The notes below the pieces were generated by a model. It did not search any database and was not told the DNA's origin. It saw nothing but the letters and a program-made list of their open reading frames with translations. Both the position numbers and the translations under genes were made by a program. DNA of 64,000 nucleotides from Pacificispira spongiicola. Its GTDB lineage: Bacteria; Pseudomonadota; Alphaproteobacteria; UBA8366; Aestuariispiraceae. Of the stretch, positions 45,442-52,928 are shown piece after piece. The stretch is from contig NZ_JABBNT010000002.1 in assembly GCF_012926505.1 (NCBI RefSeq), positions 372,001-436,000 of the forward strand. Direction: 5' to 3'. Positions within the stretch are counted from its first letter, which is position 1. Every line of letters begins with the position of its first letter.

Positions 45442-45470
45442 AGTGTATGGCTTAAAGTCTTATGTGTCAA
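45442..45470 (-). promoter_or_regulatory. Promoter of the XRE-protease operon
   Basis: On the minus strand TTGACA (45470-45465) and TACACT (45447-45442) are 17 bases apart, close to the sigma70 consensus. The expected leader to the start at 45401 is about 35 bases. It is back-to-back with the transposase promoter. Confidence 0.65.
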
Positions 45471-45490
45471 TATCGACTGGCGATTAAACA

Positions 45491-45508
45491 ATGCTTGACG
45501 GTAAGCAT
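45491..45508. promoter_or_regulatory. Operator copy 2: ATGCTT-N6-AAGCAT
   Basis: ATGCTTGACGGTAAGCAT contains the -35 hexamer TTGACG of the transposase promoter, so a bound protein would block RNA polymerase. Both half-sites are identical to copy 1 at 43047-43064. Confidence 0.7.
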
Positions 45509-45523
45509 AAAAGTTCATATATT
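45495..45523 (+). promoter_or_regulatory. Transposase promoter, apparently leaderless
   Basis: TTGACG (45495-45500) and TATATT (45518-45523) are 17 bases apart. The expected start of transcription is at about 45530, exactly the A of the transposase ATG, so the message should have no leader. Confidence 0.65.
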
Positions 45524-45529
45524 AGGGAC

Positions 45530-46423
45530 ATGAACAAATTGCCCCTGCATAAGCGCGTGATGATCCTGAACCTTCTTGTGGAGGGTTCGTCCATGCGGTC
45601 GATCAGCCGGACGGTCGGAGTGTCGATCAACACCGTGACCAAGCTGCTGGTCGAGGCTGGGGAAGCCTGCGCTGCCTATCACGATGAAGCGGTGCGCAAC
45701 GTGAAAGCCGCGCGCGTTCAGTGCGACGAAATCTGGTCATTCTGCTATGCTAAGGAAAAGAACGTCGCGACCGCGAAGGCTGCGCCGGATGGTGCGGGAG
45801 ACGTGTGGACGTGGACAGCGATAGACAGCGATAGCAAGATGATCCTGGCCTATGAGGTCGGTGATCGTTCTGCGGCTACCGCTATCGAGTTCATGGACGA
45901 CCTGCGGGCTCGTCTGGCAAACCGGGTGCAGCTTACGACGGACGGCCACAAGGCGTATCTGGAAGCCGTGGAAGGCGCGTTCGGTGGCGACGTGGATTTC
46001 GCCCAGCTTGTGAAGCTGTACGGCGAAAGCACCGACGGAAAGCGCCACGAGAAGAAATACAGCCCAGCCGAATGCACAGGCACTAAGAAGCGCGTTGTGG
46101 AAGGTAAGCCGGACATGAAGGCGGTCAGCACGTCTTACGTGGAGCGGCAGAACCTAACGATGCGTATGGGGATGCGCCGGTTCACTCGCCTGACCAACGG
46201 GTTCAGCAAGAAGCTGGAAAACCACCTGCACATGCTCAGCCTGTACTTCGTCCACTACAACTTTGTGCGCATCCACAAGAGCCTAAAAGTCACCCCGGCG
46301 ATGGCGGCGGGTGTTGCGGATACGCTTCATGATATGGAGTGGATCGTTTCGCTAATTGATGCCCGCGCGCCGAAACCAGGGCCGCGTGGACCGTACAAGA
46401 AAAACTTATCCGAGCCCGAGTAA
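45530..46423 (+). CDS. IS1-family DDE transposase
   Basis: 297 residues in one frame, without the InsA/InsB frameshift of classical IS1. An N-terminal HTH (LVEGSSMRSISRTVGVSINT) is followed by the catalytic domain with Asp66 (QCDEIWSFC), Asp138 (TTDGHKAYLE) and Glu205 (SYVERQNLTMRM). TRLTNGFSKKLENH also fits the family. A longer frame begins at the ATG of operator copy 2 (45491), but MNKLPLHKR at 45530 matches the family start. AGGGA is only one base from that ATG, in line with a leaderless message. Confidence 0.95.
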   Translation: MNKLPLHKRVMILNLLVEGSSMRSISRTVGVSINTVTKLLVEAGEACAAYHDEAVRNVKAARVQCDEIWSFCYAKEKNVATAKAAPDGAGDVWTWTAIDSDSKMILAYEVGDRSAATAIEFMDDLRARLANRVQLTTDGHKAYLEAVEGAFGGDVDFAQLVKLYGESTDGKRHEKKYSPAECTGTKKRVVEGKPDMKAVSTSYVERQNLTMRMGMRRFTRLTNGFSKKLENHLHMLSLYFVHYNFVRIHKSLKVTPAMAAGVADTLHDMEWIVSLIDARAPKPGPRGPYKKNLSEPE

Positions 46424-46624
46424 AAGGCTCAACTGGAACGCCGCATCGTCCGTGTGTATTTGAGCGAGAACCTCGATTGAGTTCGGGTCGGATGCCTTGG
46501 TTCTATATAAAAAATATCCGCCGACGCCATCATACTCAGGTCCCGCCAACAGAGCTTGATCTGAGGATAGAGGCGATATTCTTAGACTCGTATCATTATC
46601 TACAGTTGCGCTATAGTACTGCAT
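46406..46624 (-). CDS. Transposon cargo: small unknown protein
   Basis: 72 residues, not recognised. The sequence looks protein-like: QALLAGPEYDGVGGYFLYRT then SIEVLAQIHTDDAAFQLSLL. GAGAAAG lies two bases before the start, which is closer than usual. The end overlaps the 3' end of the transposase gene by 18 bases on the opposite strand. It is divergent from the 240-residue gene, the starts being 20 bases apart. Confidence 0.5.
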   Translation of the reverse strand: MQYYSATVDNDTSLRISPLSSDQALLAGPEYDGVGGYFLYRTKASDPNSIEVLAQIHTDDAAFQLSLLLGLG

Positions 46625-46643
46625 CGCTTTCTCAGAGGTTCGT

Positions 46644-47366
46644 ATGGAAAAGAAAACGCATCGTGAGGCCCCCTCGCCAGAAATTCCTCTCCAATATCTG
46701 GCCGACTACATGGGGGCATCCAATCAAGCCCGCCGGAGCATCGTCCAGAAATGCAAGTACAAGGCACTTGCACGCACCTTTCAGCACCAGATTGCTAGGA
46801 AAACAATAACAGATCACTTACTTGACGGGAATCCCCTCCCTGGCGATTTAGCGGATAAGGCCGAAGAAATACGAAATCGGATAGCAGATACTCCGTTTGA
46901 CGCCACACTGCACGGCTACAACGCCGACTTTGTAGACGCATTTGCCGCCGTCTCAAGCACAATAGATTTTTCATCGTTTGAACTGGTTGCGCCGCCGGAA
47001 ATCGAGAATCCGATGTACAACGGAACCATCGTTCGTTTTACTCCCAGCCTGTTGAGCTATCGCACGACGAAAGCGAACACGCAAAAAATCGGCGGGATAA
47101 TGTTTAGATACTCCAAAGGGACGCCGCTAAACGAAGATGTTGGTGGGTTCCAGGCTGCGTTTATGTATGGCTTTTTTACCGATTCCCCGTTTATCGAAGA
47201 AGCCAAGCCAGAGCGCGGTCTTTGCCGGGTGATTTGCGCCCTATCGGGAAAAGTTCATACGGCGCCAGTCAAACCGATTTATAAGTTCAATGAGATGAAG
47301 GCGGTTTGTTACGACATTGCTGAGAAGTGGGAAAATATCGCTCCCCCTTCCGGCGCGATTCTCTAG
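46644..47366 (+). CDS. Transposon cargo: unknown 240-residue protein
   Basis: 240 residues, not recognised. It is soluble and mixed alpha/beta: an N-terminal helical part (IPLQYLADYMGASNQARRSI, with KYKALARTFQHQ) and a beta-rich C-part (NGTIVRFTPSLLSYRT, GGIMFRYSKG). It looks unlike any enzyme family I know. TATAGT at 46612-46617 may be its -10, and AGAGG precedes the ATG by five bases. It ends eight bases before the right inverted repeat, so it fills the element to its edge. Confidence 0.7.
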   Translation: MEKKTHREAPSPEIPLQYLADYMGASNQARRSIVQKCKYKALARTFQHQIARKTITDHLLDGNPLPGDLADKAEEIRNRIADTPFDATLHGYNADFVDAFAAVSSTIDFSSFELVAPPEIENPMYNGTIVRFTPSLLSYRTTKANTQKIGGIMFRYSKGTPLNEDVGGFQAAFMYGFFTDSPFIEEAKPERGLCRVICALSGKVHTAPVKPIYKFNEMKAVCYDIAEKWENIAPPSGAIL

Positions 47367-47374
47367 GTGCCCCT

Positions 47375-47396
47375 ATTTTCAAACTGAGACACCACC
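47375..47396. repeat. Right terminal inverted repeat
   Basis: Read inward it begins GGTGGTGTCTCAGTTT; it matches the left end except one base (position 4). Confidence 0.93.
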
Positions 47397-47404
47397 AAAT
47401 GTTT
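47397..47404. repeat. Target-site duplication, right copy
   Basis: AAATGTTT, identical to 42973-42980. It lies 37 bases before the start of the dehydrogenase gene. Confidence 0.9.
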
Positions 47405-47440
47405 CTCTAACTTCGACGTATGACGTTAAGGAATTGAATC

Positions 47441-48406
47441 ATGCCCACGCTGCCCCGCGTTCTTGCCACCCGCCTCATGCCGGATGCCGTCGAAACACGG
47501 TTCCGGGCCGAATTCGATGCCGTTGGCAATGATGCCGACGACGCGCTGGATGCGGCGGCTTTGGCAGACCGTGCGCGGGGATGCCAGGGCGTGATCTGCA
47601 CCCCCACCGAAAAGATGGATGCCGCCGCCATTGCCGCGCTGCCCGACAGTGTGGAAATCCTGGCCACCTTTTCCGTCGGCTGCGACCATATCGATCTGGA
47701 TGCCGCGAAGGCGCGCGGCTTGATCGTGACCAACACGCCGGACGTCCTGACGGCGGCAACGGCGGATATCACCATTCTGTGCCTGCTGGGCGCCGCCCGG
47801 CTGGGACAGGCATCCGAAGCGACGCTGCGCGAAGGCCGTTGGGGGCGCTGGTCGCCGACCTTCCAACTCGGCGTCGACCTCAGCGGTAAGCGGCTGGGCA
47901 TCCTGGGCATGGGCCGCATCGGTCAGGCCGTGGCCAAGCGCGCCGCCGGGTTCGATATGACGGTCTTTTATCACAATCGCCGGAAGCTCGATTCCAGCGA
48001 TGAACATGGGGCGACATTCTGCGCGGATGCGGCGGACATGCTGCGGCAGAGCGATTTTCTGGCCATTACCTGCCCGTTGACCGACGAAACGCGGCATTGG
48101 TTGAACGCGGAACGGATCGCCCTGCTGCCCGACGGCGCGGTGGTTGCGAATACGGCGCGCGGCCCCGTCGTCGTGGATGACGACCTGATCGCCGCGCTGG
48201 ACAGCGGTAAGGTCTTTGCCGTCGGCCTGGATGTCTTCGACGGCGAACCGAAATTCGATCCGCGCTATCTGGACCGGCCGAACGCCTTCCTGCTGCCACA
48301 TATCGGATCGGCGACCGTCGAAACCCGCAATGCCATGGGCTTCCGTTGCCTGGACAATCTGGCCGCCCATTTCGCCGGACACCCCTTGCCCAGTCGCGTT
48401 GTGTAA
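47441..48406 (+). CDS. D-2-hydroxyacid dehydrogenase (glyoxylate/hydroxypyruvate reductase type)
   Basis: 321 residues. The NAD(P) motif is GKRLGILGMGRIGQAVAKRA near 150-169, with catalytic residues Arg in NTARGPVVVDD, Glu in LDVFDGEPKF and His in LLPHIGSAT. This is the GyaR/GhrB group, which reduces glyoxylate or hydroxypyruvate. The transposon sits directly upstream and has probably separated the gene from its native promoter region. A GST gene follows after two bases. Confidence 0.92.
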   Translation: MPTLPRVLATRLMPDAVETRFRAEFDAVGNDADDALDAAALADRARGCQGVICTPTEKMDAAAIAALPDSVEILATFSVGCDHIDLDAAKARGLIVTNTPDVLTAATADITILCLLGAARLGQASEATLREGRWGRWSPTFQLGVDLSGKRLGILGMGRIGQAVAKRAAGFDMTVFYHNRRKLDSSDEHGATFCADAADMLRQSDFLAITCPLTDETRHWLNAERIALLPDGAVVANTARGPVVVDDDLIAALDSGKVFAVGLDVFDGEPKFDPRYLDRPNAFLLPHIGSATVETRNAMGFRCLDNLAAHFAGHPLPSRVV

Positions 48407-48407
48407 G

Positions 48408-49073
48408 ATGTCCGCCCCGCTAACCCTTTTCGGCTACCGGTACAGTTCCTATACACGGATCGTCCGGATCGTGCTGCGGGAATTGAGGATTTCTTACGCG
48501 TATCACGAGGCCGATCCGTTCAGCGAGAACCCGCCGAAAGACCTGCTGGACATTCATCCTTTCGGCCATGTCCCCGCCCTGCGGCACGGCACTTTCGCCC
48601 TGTACGAAACCGCCGTGATAACACGCTACCTATGCGAAACCTTCCGTGGTGAGGACGGCAAATCGCCCCTGTTGCCGGACGACACGCGCAAGGCCGCCCG
48701 CATGGCGCAGGTCATTGCGATTATCGACGGCCACGGCTATCGGCCGATGGTGCGTCAGGTCTTCGCCCAGCGCGTTTTCGGCCCGGCGGAAGGGCGAACA
48801 CCGGACGAAACGGAAATTGCGGCTGGAATGAAGGCGTCCGCAAAGGTCCTATCCGTCCTGGACGGGATCGCGGCGGAAGGACTGTGCCTGGACGGACGAA
48901 CCGCCACCCTTGCGGATTGTCATTTAGCCCCGACGATCGATTATTTCATAAAGGCGCCGGAAGGGGCGGCACTGTTCGACACCTATCCCGCGCTAGCGCA
49001 TTGGTGGCGAAGTTTGCCCGTGCGCGCGGCGCTAGACGCGACAGACCCTGGATTACCAAACGACGGAACCTGA
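48408..49073 (+). CDS. Glutathione S-transferase-like protein
   Basis: 221 residues. The thioredoxin-like N-domain begins LTLFGYRYSSYTRIVRIVL and has HPFGHVPALRHG and YETAVITRYL, the glutathione-binding parts. The C-domain has ATLADCHLAPTIDYF. The frame continues upstream into the dehydrogenase gene, but ATG 48408 directly follows that gene's stop. It is cotranscribed with the dehydrogenase; the reaction is unknown. Confidence 0.88.
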   Translation: MSAPLTLFGYRYSSYTRIVRIVLRELRISYAYHEADPFSENPPKDLLDIHPFGHVPALRHGTFALYETAVITRYLCETFRGEDGKSPLLPDDTRKAARMAQVIAIIDGHGYRPMVRQVFAQRVFGPAEGRTPDETEIAAGMKASAKVLSVLDGIAAEGLCLDGRTATLADCHLAPTIDYFIKAPEGAALFDTYPALAHWWRSLPVRAALDATDPGLPNDGT

Positions 49074-49076
49074 CTC

Positions 49077-49211
49077 GTGGCCGAGCCCCCCCATAAAGAA
49101 ACCGCGCTGATCGTCGGCGCGGGGCCGGTCTGCGGCCCTGGGTCGAACGGTTCTGAGCGCGCCGTGTCACCGCAATTCTCGCGTTTTGGCGTTGTACTTC
49201 CGCTTCTTTGA
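49077..49211 (+). pseudogene. Truncated SDR remnant
   Basis: A GTG start four bases after the GST stop reads AEPPHKETALIVGAGP, the N-terminus and nucleotide-binding start of a short-chain dehydrogenase. The similarity ends after about 17 residues and the frame stops at 49211 with unrelated residues. The rest of the gene has been lost, apparently in a rearrangement that brought in the CGNR gene. Confidence 0.5.
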
Positions 49212-49730
49212 CTGGTTGCCGCATCGCGACATACTGCACCATCGACGTTTTCCGGGGCGAGACCGATCGACGAATAGAACGGAACAATCGTCCGACGCGC
49301 AGCGTTTCATTTTTTCCAGTTCCGGTCCCGCCAACAAGTCGACGGCATCCCGGGCTATTTCCCCCAGCGCGGCTTCCAACGTAGTTCCCTGGTTCGATGT
49401 TAGGGTCCGGCCATCCTTTGCCAATTGCGGCGGCGAAGCCTGAATAGCCGCGTATCGGTTCACCACGTCGATATCCTCCGCCGCCGGAACACGGCCCGCA
49501 AAAACGGTGTCCGCCACGCGGCACAATGCGTTCCGAAGCCCCAGAACCACCGATAAATCATGTGCCGACAGCGGTTCCGGGATCGGGTAGCGCGCCACGG
49601 TTCGGAACCACGCCGTCGCTGCCGCCGTGTCAGGCAATCTCTCCAAACCGTCGCCGCCCCGGTCGCCGAGCGTGGCGATCAAGTCCAGGGAGGGACGCCC
49701 TGTTTCAGTATGAAAATCCATGTCCGACAT
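49167..49730 (-). CDS. CGNR zinc-finger/ABATE domain protein, putative regulator
   Basis: 187 residues. An N-terminal ABATE domain (RPSLDLIATLGDRG, LSVVLGLRNALCRVADTVF) is followed by a C-terminal CGNR zinc finger: KRCASDDCSVLF and WCSMSRCGNQSKKRKY, giving four cysteines. Such proteins are thought to bind DNA. AAGGAGG lies five bases before the ATG at 49730. It is divergent from a hydrolase across two GGTGCCA palindromes that it probably binds. Confidence 0.88.
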   Translation of the reverse strand: MSDMDFHTETGRPSLDLIATLGDRGGDGLERLPDTAAATAWFRTVARYPIPEPLSAHDLSVVLGLRNALCRVADTVFAGRVPAAEDIDVVNRYAAIQASPPQLAKDGRTLTSNQGTTLEAALGEIARDAVDLLAGPELEKMKRCASDDCSVLFVDRSRPGKRRWCSMSRCGNQSKKRKYNAKTRELR

Positions 49731-49750
49731 CCCTGCCTCCTTCACAAAAA

Positions 49751-49811
49751 ATTGGCACTAGTATAATCGGTGCCAATTGGTTAGTCTATGGCACCTATTT
49801 AACTGGTGCCA
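49751..49811. promoter_or_regulatory. Double palindromic operator between CGNR gene and hydrolase
   Basis: ATTGGCAC/GTGCCAAT at 49751-49758 and 49770-49777 (11-base spacer), and TGGCACC/GGTGCCA at 49789-49795 and 49805-49811 (9-base spacer). Four copies of one half-site, GGTGCCA or GTGCCAA, span 61 bases. TATAAT (49762-49767), a likely -10 for the hydrolase gene, lies inside the first palindrome. Confidence 0.75.
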
Positions 49812-49827
49812 AACGAGGAAACATCAA

Positions 49828-50712
49828 ATGCCCCATGCTACGCCCTGGATCGAATTCACGCGCACGACTGTCGAAACGGAACATGGACCGCTTTATGTCC
49901 GGCGTGCGGGGTCCGGACAACCGCTACTGTTGCTGCATGGTTTTCCGCAGACCGGACACACATTTCGGATGATTGCACCGGCCCTGTCTGCGCATTTCGA
50001 CGTTTTCGTTCCCGACCTGCCTGGTTACGGCAAAAGTCCGGGACCGGAATCGAACGAGGATGGGACGCCCTATGACAAACGGTCTGTCGCTCGCACCATG
50101 GCCGCAATGATGACGGAATTCGGGGCGGACCGCTTTCTGCTTGTCGGTCACGACCGGGGCGCGCGGGTCGCATACCGCATCGCCCTCGACATGCCGGAAA
50201 AGGTTGCGGCCCTTGTCAGCCTCGACACGGTTCCCACAATCGCCGTTTGGGACGGCATGACCTATGAGAAAGCAATCTCCGCGTTTCACTGGCCGTTCCT
50301 CGCCCGAGAGAAATCATTAACCGAACCGGTATTGGCCCGTGCATCGGACATCTTGATTGGGAGTTTCTTGGATGCTTGGGCCCATATTCCGCTGGCCGAC
50401 GATGCGCGCGAACGCTACCTGTCCGCCTATCGTAACCCGGCGGTTCAGGTCGGCGCTTGCGCGGATTATAGAGCCGGTGCCGGACCGGACATCGCGGCGG
50501 ACCGGGACGACGTTGCCGCGGGCCGCATGATCCAATGCCCTGTGCTTGTTCCCTATGGACGGTACTACACCCAAACCGACCCCGCACCGGCTTGGGCTTC
50601 GTTCGCGCAAGACGTTCGATCGATTGCCATCGATTGCGGCCATTTCCTATCCGAAGAAGCCCCCGAGGCACTGTTGCCCTTGCTTATGCGGTTTCTGCAA
50701 GATCCACGATAA
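49828..50712 (+). CDS. Alpha/beta hydrolase, haloacetate dehalogenase-like
   Basis: 294 residues. The oxyanion/halide region is LLLLHGFPQTGHTF, the nucleophile is Asp in LVGHDRGARVAYRIALDMP, and the catalytic His lies in DCGHFLSEEAPE. An Asp nucleophile in GHDRG is the mark of haloacetate and fluoroacetate dehalogenases and some epoxide hydrolases. AGGA lies eight bases before the ATG. It is controlled, by inference, by the divergent CGNR protein. The substrate is not proven. Confidence 0.85.
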   Translation: MPHATPWIEFTRTTVETEHGPLYVRRAGSGQPLLLLHGFPQTGHTFRMIAPALSAHFDVFVPDLPGYGKSPGPESNEDGTPYDKRSVARTMAAMMTEFGADRFLLVGHDRGARVAYRIALDMPEKVAALVSLDTVPTIAVWDGMTYEKAISAFHWPFLAREKSLTEPVLARASDILIGSFLDAWAHIPLADDARERYLSAYRNPAVQVGACADYRAGAGPDIAADRDDVAAGRMIQCPVLVPYGRYYTQTDPAPAWASFAQDVRSIAIDCGHFLSEEAPEALLPLLMRFLQDPR

Positions 50713-50865
50713 CCCTCTGACCCGGAATCGGATTCCGGGTAACTGGGCAGGAATCGCCAGCCCTGAATCGCATCCCGTGTACTAACGCATTGAATCTTGG
50801 ACTTATTCGGACTGGCACGCAGCTTGCGCTTACTCCCCCATCGATCCGTTGAGGGAGAGTGAGAG

Positions 50866-51579
50866 ATGAGTGAAGCGATCCTGGCGCATCTGTTGGATAC
50901 GACGGTCCATCCCGATGATCCAGTTGCGGAGCTGACAAGCAAGCTGATGGAGGACGTGTCCATGGAGAATGCTGGTGCGCGCGGGTTCAAGCGGCTGCTG
51001 GAAGAAGCCCTGTCCGCCGCGTTCGAGGCACGACGCGCCCTGCATGCCGCGGAAAAGAAAATCGCGCTGCTGGAACATCAGGCCCTGACCGACCCGGTCA
51101 CCGGCCTGCTGAACCGACGCGGCTTTGAACAAGCGCTTCAGACCGCGATGGCACGAATGCAGCGCTTCGATGAAAAGGGCGTGTTGGTCGTGGTCGATCT
51201 CGACAAATTCAAGACGATCAACGACACGATGGGCCATCAGGCGGGCGACCGTGTGCTGGAAACGGTCGGCGCCATCCTGACCCGTCACACCCGTGACACG
51301 GATATCGTCGCCCGGATCGGCGGTGATGAATTCGCCCTGATCCTGCCGGAAGCCGATGCCGTCGGTGCGAAACGGCGGGTCAAAATCCTGGACCGCATGA
51401 TGAACCTGACGACGGTTCCCTGGCGCGGCACGGAAATCCCGCTGCGGGCCAGTTTCGGCACTGTCCCCTACGGCAACGGCGAAACCCCGACGGAACTGTT
51501 CTCACGGGCCGACCGGGCGATGTACGACAACAAAAAATCGCGGGGCGAGTCCCTGCCCGCGCTGTCCTGCGTCAGATAG
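50866..51579 (+). CDS. Diguanylate cyclase
   Basis: 237 residues. An N-terminal helical part (~1-70, coiled coil near 45-72) is followed by a GGDEF domain with ALTDPVTGLLNRRGFE, the metal Asp in VVVDLDKFKTIND and the active loop RIGGDEFA (152-156). The inhibitory I-site RDTD is at 143-146. No membrane or sensor domain is seen, so it is cytoplasmic and its signal unknown. GGGAG precedes the start. Confidence 0.93.
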   Translation: MSEAILAHLLDTTVHPDDPVAELTSKLMEDVSMENAGARGFKRLLEEALSAAFEARRALHAAEKKIALLEHQALTDPVTGLLNRRGFEQALQTAMARMQRFDEKGVLVVVDLDKFKTINDTMGHQAGDRVLETVGAILTRHTRDTDIVARIGGDEFALILPEADAVGAKRRVKILDRMMNLTTVPWRGTEIPLRASFGTVPYGNGETPTELFSRADRAMYDNKKSRGESLPALSCVR

Positions 51580-51656
51580 CGTCGCTTTCCGAGCACTCGC
51601 CCTTTCAAAACCGGCGAATTCTTTCCGAAGCCAATCCAGGCTTTGGGGAGAGAGAC

Positions 51657-52907
51657 ATGGGGTTGAATTCGATTGCGACGGTCGGACGTGCCCGGCAGGC
51701 CCGGCAACACGGCGCCATGGAATATTCCGACGCGCCGGTCGATCTGGACATATTGCGCGGCTATCGCCTGAACCGGCTGCGCGACGCCCTGAAAGCCGGG
51801 GATTATGCAGGCGGTCTTTTCTTCAACCAGCTCAATACCCGTTACGCGACCGACGCGACGAATATGCAGGTCTGGTGCGCCCATTACGAGGCCCGCTGCG
51901 TCTTCGTTTCCACCGAAGGACCGGTCGTCCTGTTCGACTACTCGAACCACCCGCATCTGGCGGAAGACCTGCCCGGTGTCGACGAATATCGGGTTATCCC
52001 CGCCTTCTATTTCTTCACCGCGGGAACGCGCGGGGAAGAACGCGTCCAACTCTTCGCCGATCAGATCGCCGACCTTGTGGCGAAACACGGCGGCGGCAAC
52101 CGTCGGATCGCGGTCGACCACCTGTCGCTCATGGGCGCGGAAGCCCTGCGCGACCGGCAGGTCAGCCTGCATGACGGCGAAGGTCTGGCAGAAGTCGCGC
52201 GATCGATCAAATCACCGGAAGAACTGGTCCTGATGAAAGCGTCCATGGATGTCTGCGAACAGGGTATCCGCGAAATGCGGGAGATTCTGGAACCCGGCAT
52301 CACGGAAAACGCCCTTTGGGCGAAACTGCATGAAGTGAATATCCGCCTGGGCGGGGAATGGATCGAAACGCGGCTACTGTCGTCCGGCCCGCGCACCAAT
52401 CCCTGGTTTCGCGAATGTTCCATGCGACCGATCGAACGCGGCGACATGGTGAGTTTCGACACCGACCTGATCGGACCATACGGCTATTGTTCGGATATCT
52501 CCCGCGCCTGGATTTGCGGCGACAAACCCAATGACGAACAACGCCGCCTTTATTCGAAAGCCTATGAGCAGATCGAACACAATATCGCACTGTTGGGGCC
52601 GGGTCGGTCTTTCCGAGACGTGACACACGAGGCATGGGCGATCCCGGAAGAATTCCTGTCCAACCGCTACAGCAGTTGCATGCACGGTGTCGGGCTGGCC
52701 GACGAGTATCCGTCGATCAAGCATGCCGCCGATTTCGACCTGAAGGGCTACGACGGCGTTTTCGAACCGGGCATGGTCGTCTGCGTCGAAAGCTTCATCG
52801 GTACCGCAGGCGGTCGGGAAGGCGTTAAGCTGGAAGAACAGGTCGTCATCACCGAAACCGGCATCGAACGGCAATCGACCTATCCGTTCGAAATGGATTG
52901 GCTTTAA
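51657..52907 (+). CDS. dddP: DddP-type DMSP lyase (M24 fold)
   Basis: 416 residues of the M24 creatinase/aminopeptidase fold. The metal ligands are Asp268, Asp270, Asp280, His343, Glu378 and Glu393. From memory of the characterised DddP (295, 297, 307, 371, 406, 421) all fall at a constant offset of 27-28, and the reported catalytic Tyr366 and Asp377 correspond to Tyr338 and Asp349 here. The segment GGEWIETRLLSSGPRTNPWF is nearly unchanged. DddP cleaves dimethylsulfoniopropionate to dimethyl sulfide and acrylate. GGGGAGAGAG lies before the ATG. No other ddd gene is adjacent. Confidence 0.82.
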   Translation: MGLNSIATVGRARQARQHGAMEYSDAPVDLDILRGYRLNRLRDALKAGDYAGGLFFNQLNTRYATDATNMQVWCAHYEARCVFVSTEGPVVLFDYSNHPHLAEDLPGVDEYRVIPAFYFFTAGTRGEERVQLFADQIADLVAKHGGGNRRIAVDHLSLMGAEALRDRQVSLHDGEGLAEVARSIKSPEELVLMKASMDVCEQGIREMREILEPGITENALWAKLHEVNIRLGGEWIETRLLSSGPRTNPWFRECSMRPIERGDMVSFDTDLIGPYGYCSDISRAWICGDKPNDEQRRLYSKAYEQIEHNIALLGPGRSFRDVTHEAWAIPEEFLSNRYSSCMHGVGLADEYPSIKHAADFDLKGYDGVFEPGMVVCVESFIGTAGGREGVKLEEQVVITETGIERQSTYPFEMDWL

Positions 52908-52928
52908 GCAATCAGGCACGCCTTCCTA

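Larger units (their letters stand above)
42981..47396. mobile_element. IS1-family transposon with passenger genes
   Basis: A complete 4,416-bp element bounded by 22-bp inverted repeats and an 8-bp duplication. A plain IS1-family element with a single-frame transposase needs about 1-1.2 kb, so over 3 kb is cargo. It carries, left to right: two small plus-strand genes, a minus-strand operon of an XRE/ImmA protease and an unknown gene, the transposase, and a divergent pair of unknown genes. Intact ends, perfect target duplication and uninterrupted genes mean the insertion is recent. It is more AT-rich than the host, most clearly in its right third. Confidence 0.93.

Noticed and set aside
45491-45529. 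Earlier ATG start for the transposase
   Set aside because: It lies inside the operator and -35 region, upstream of the expected transcription start, and has no ribosome site; family members begin at MNKLPL.
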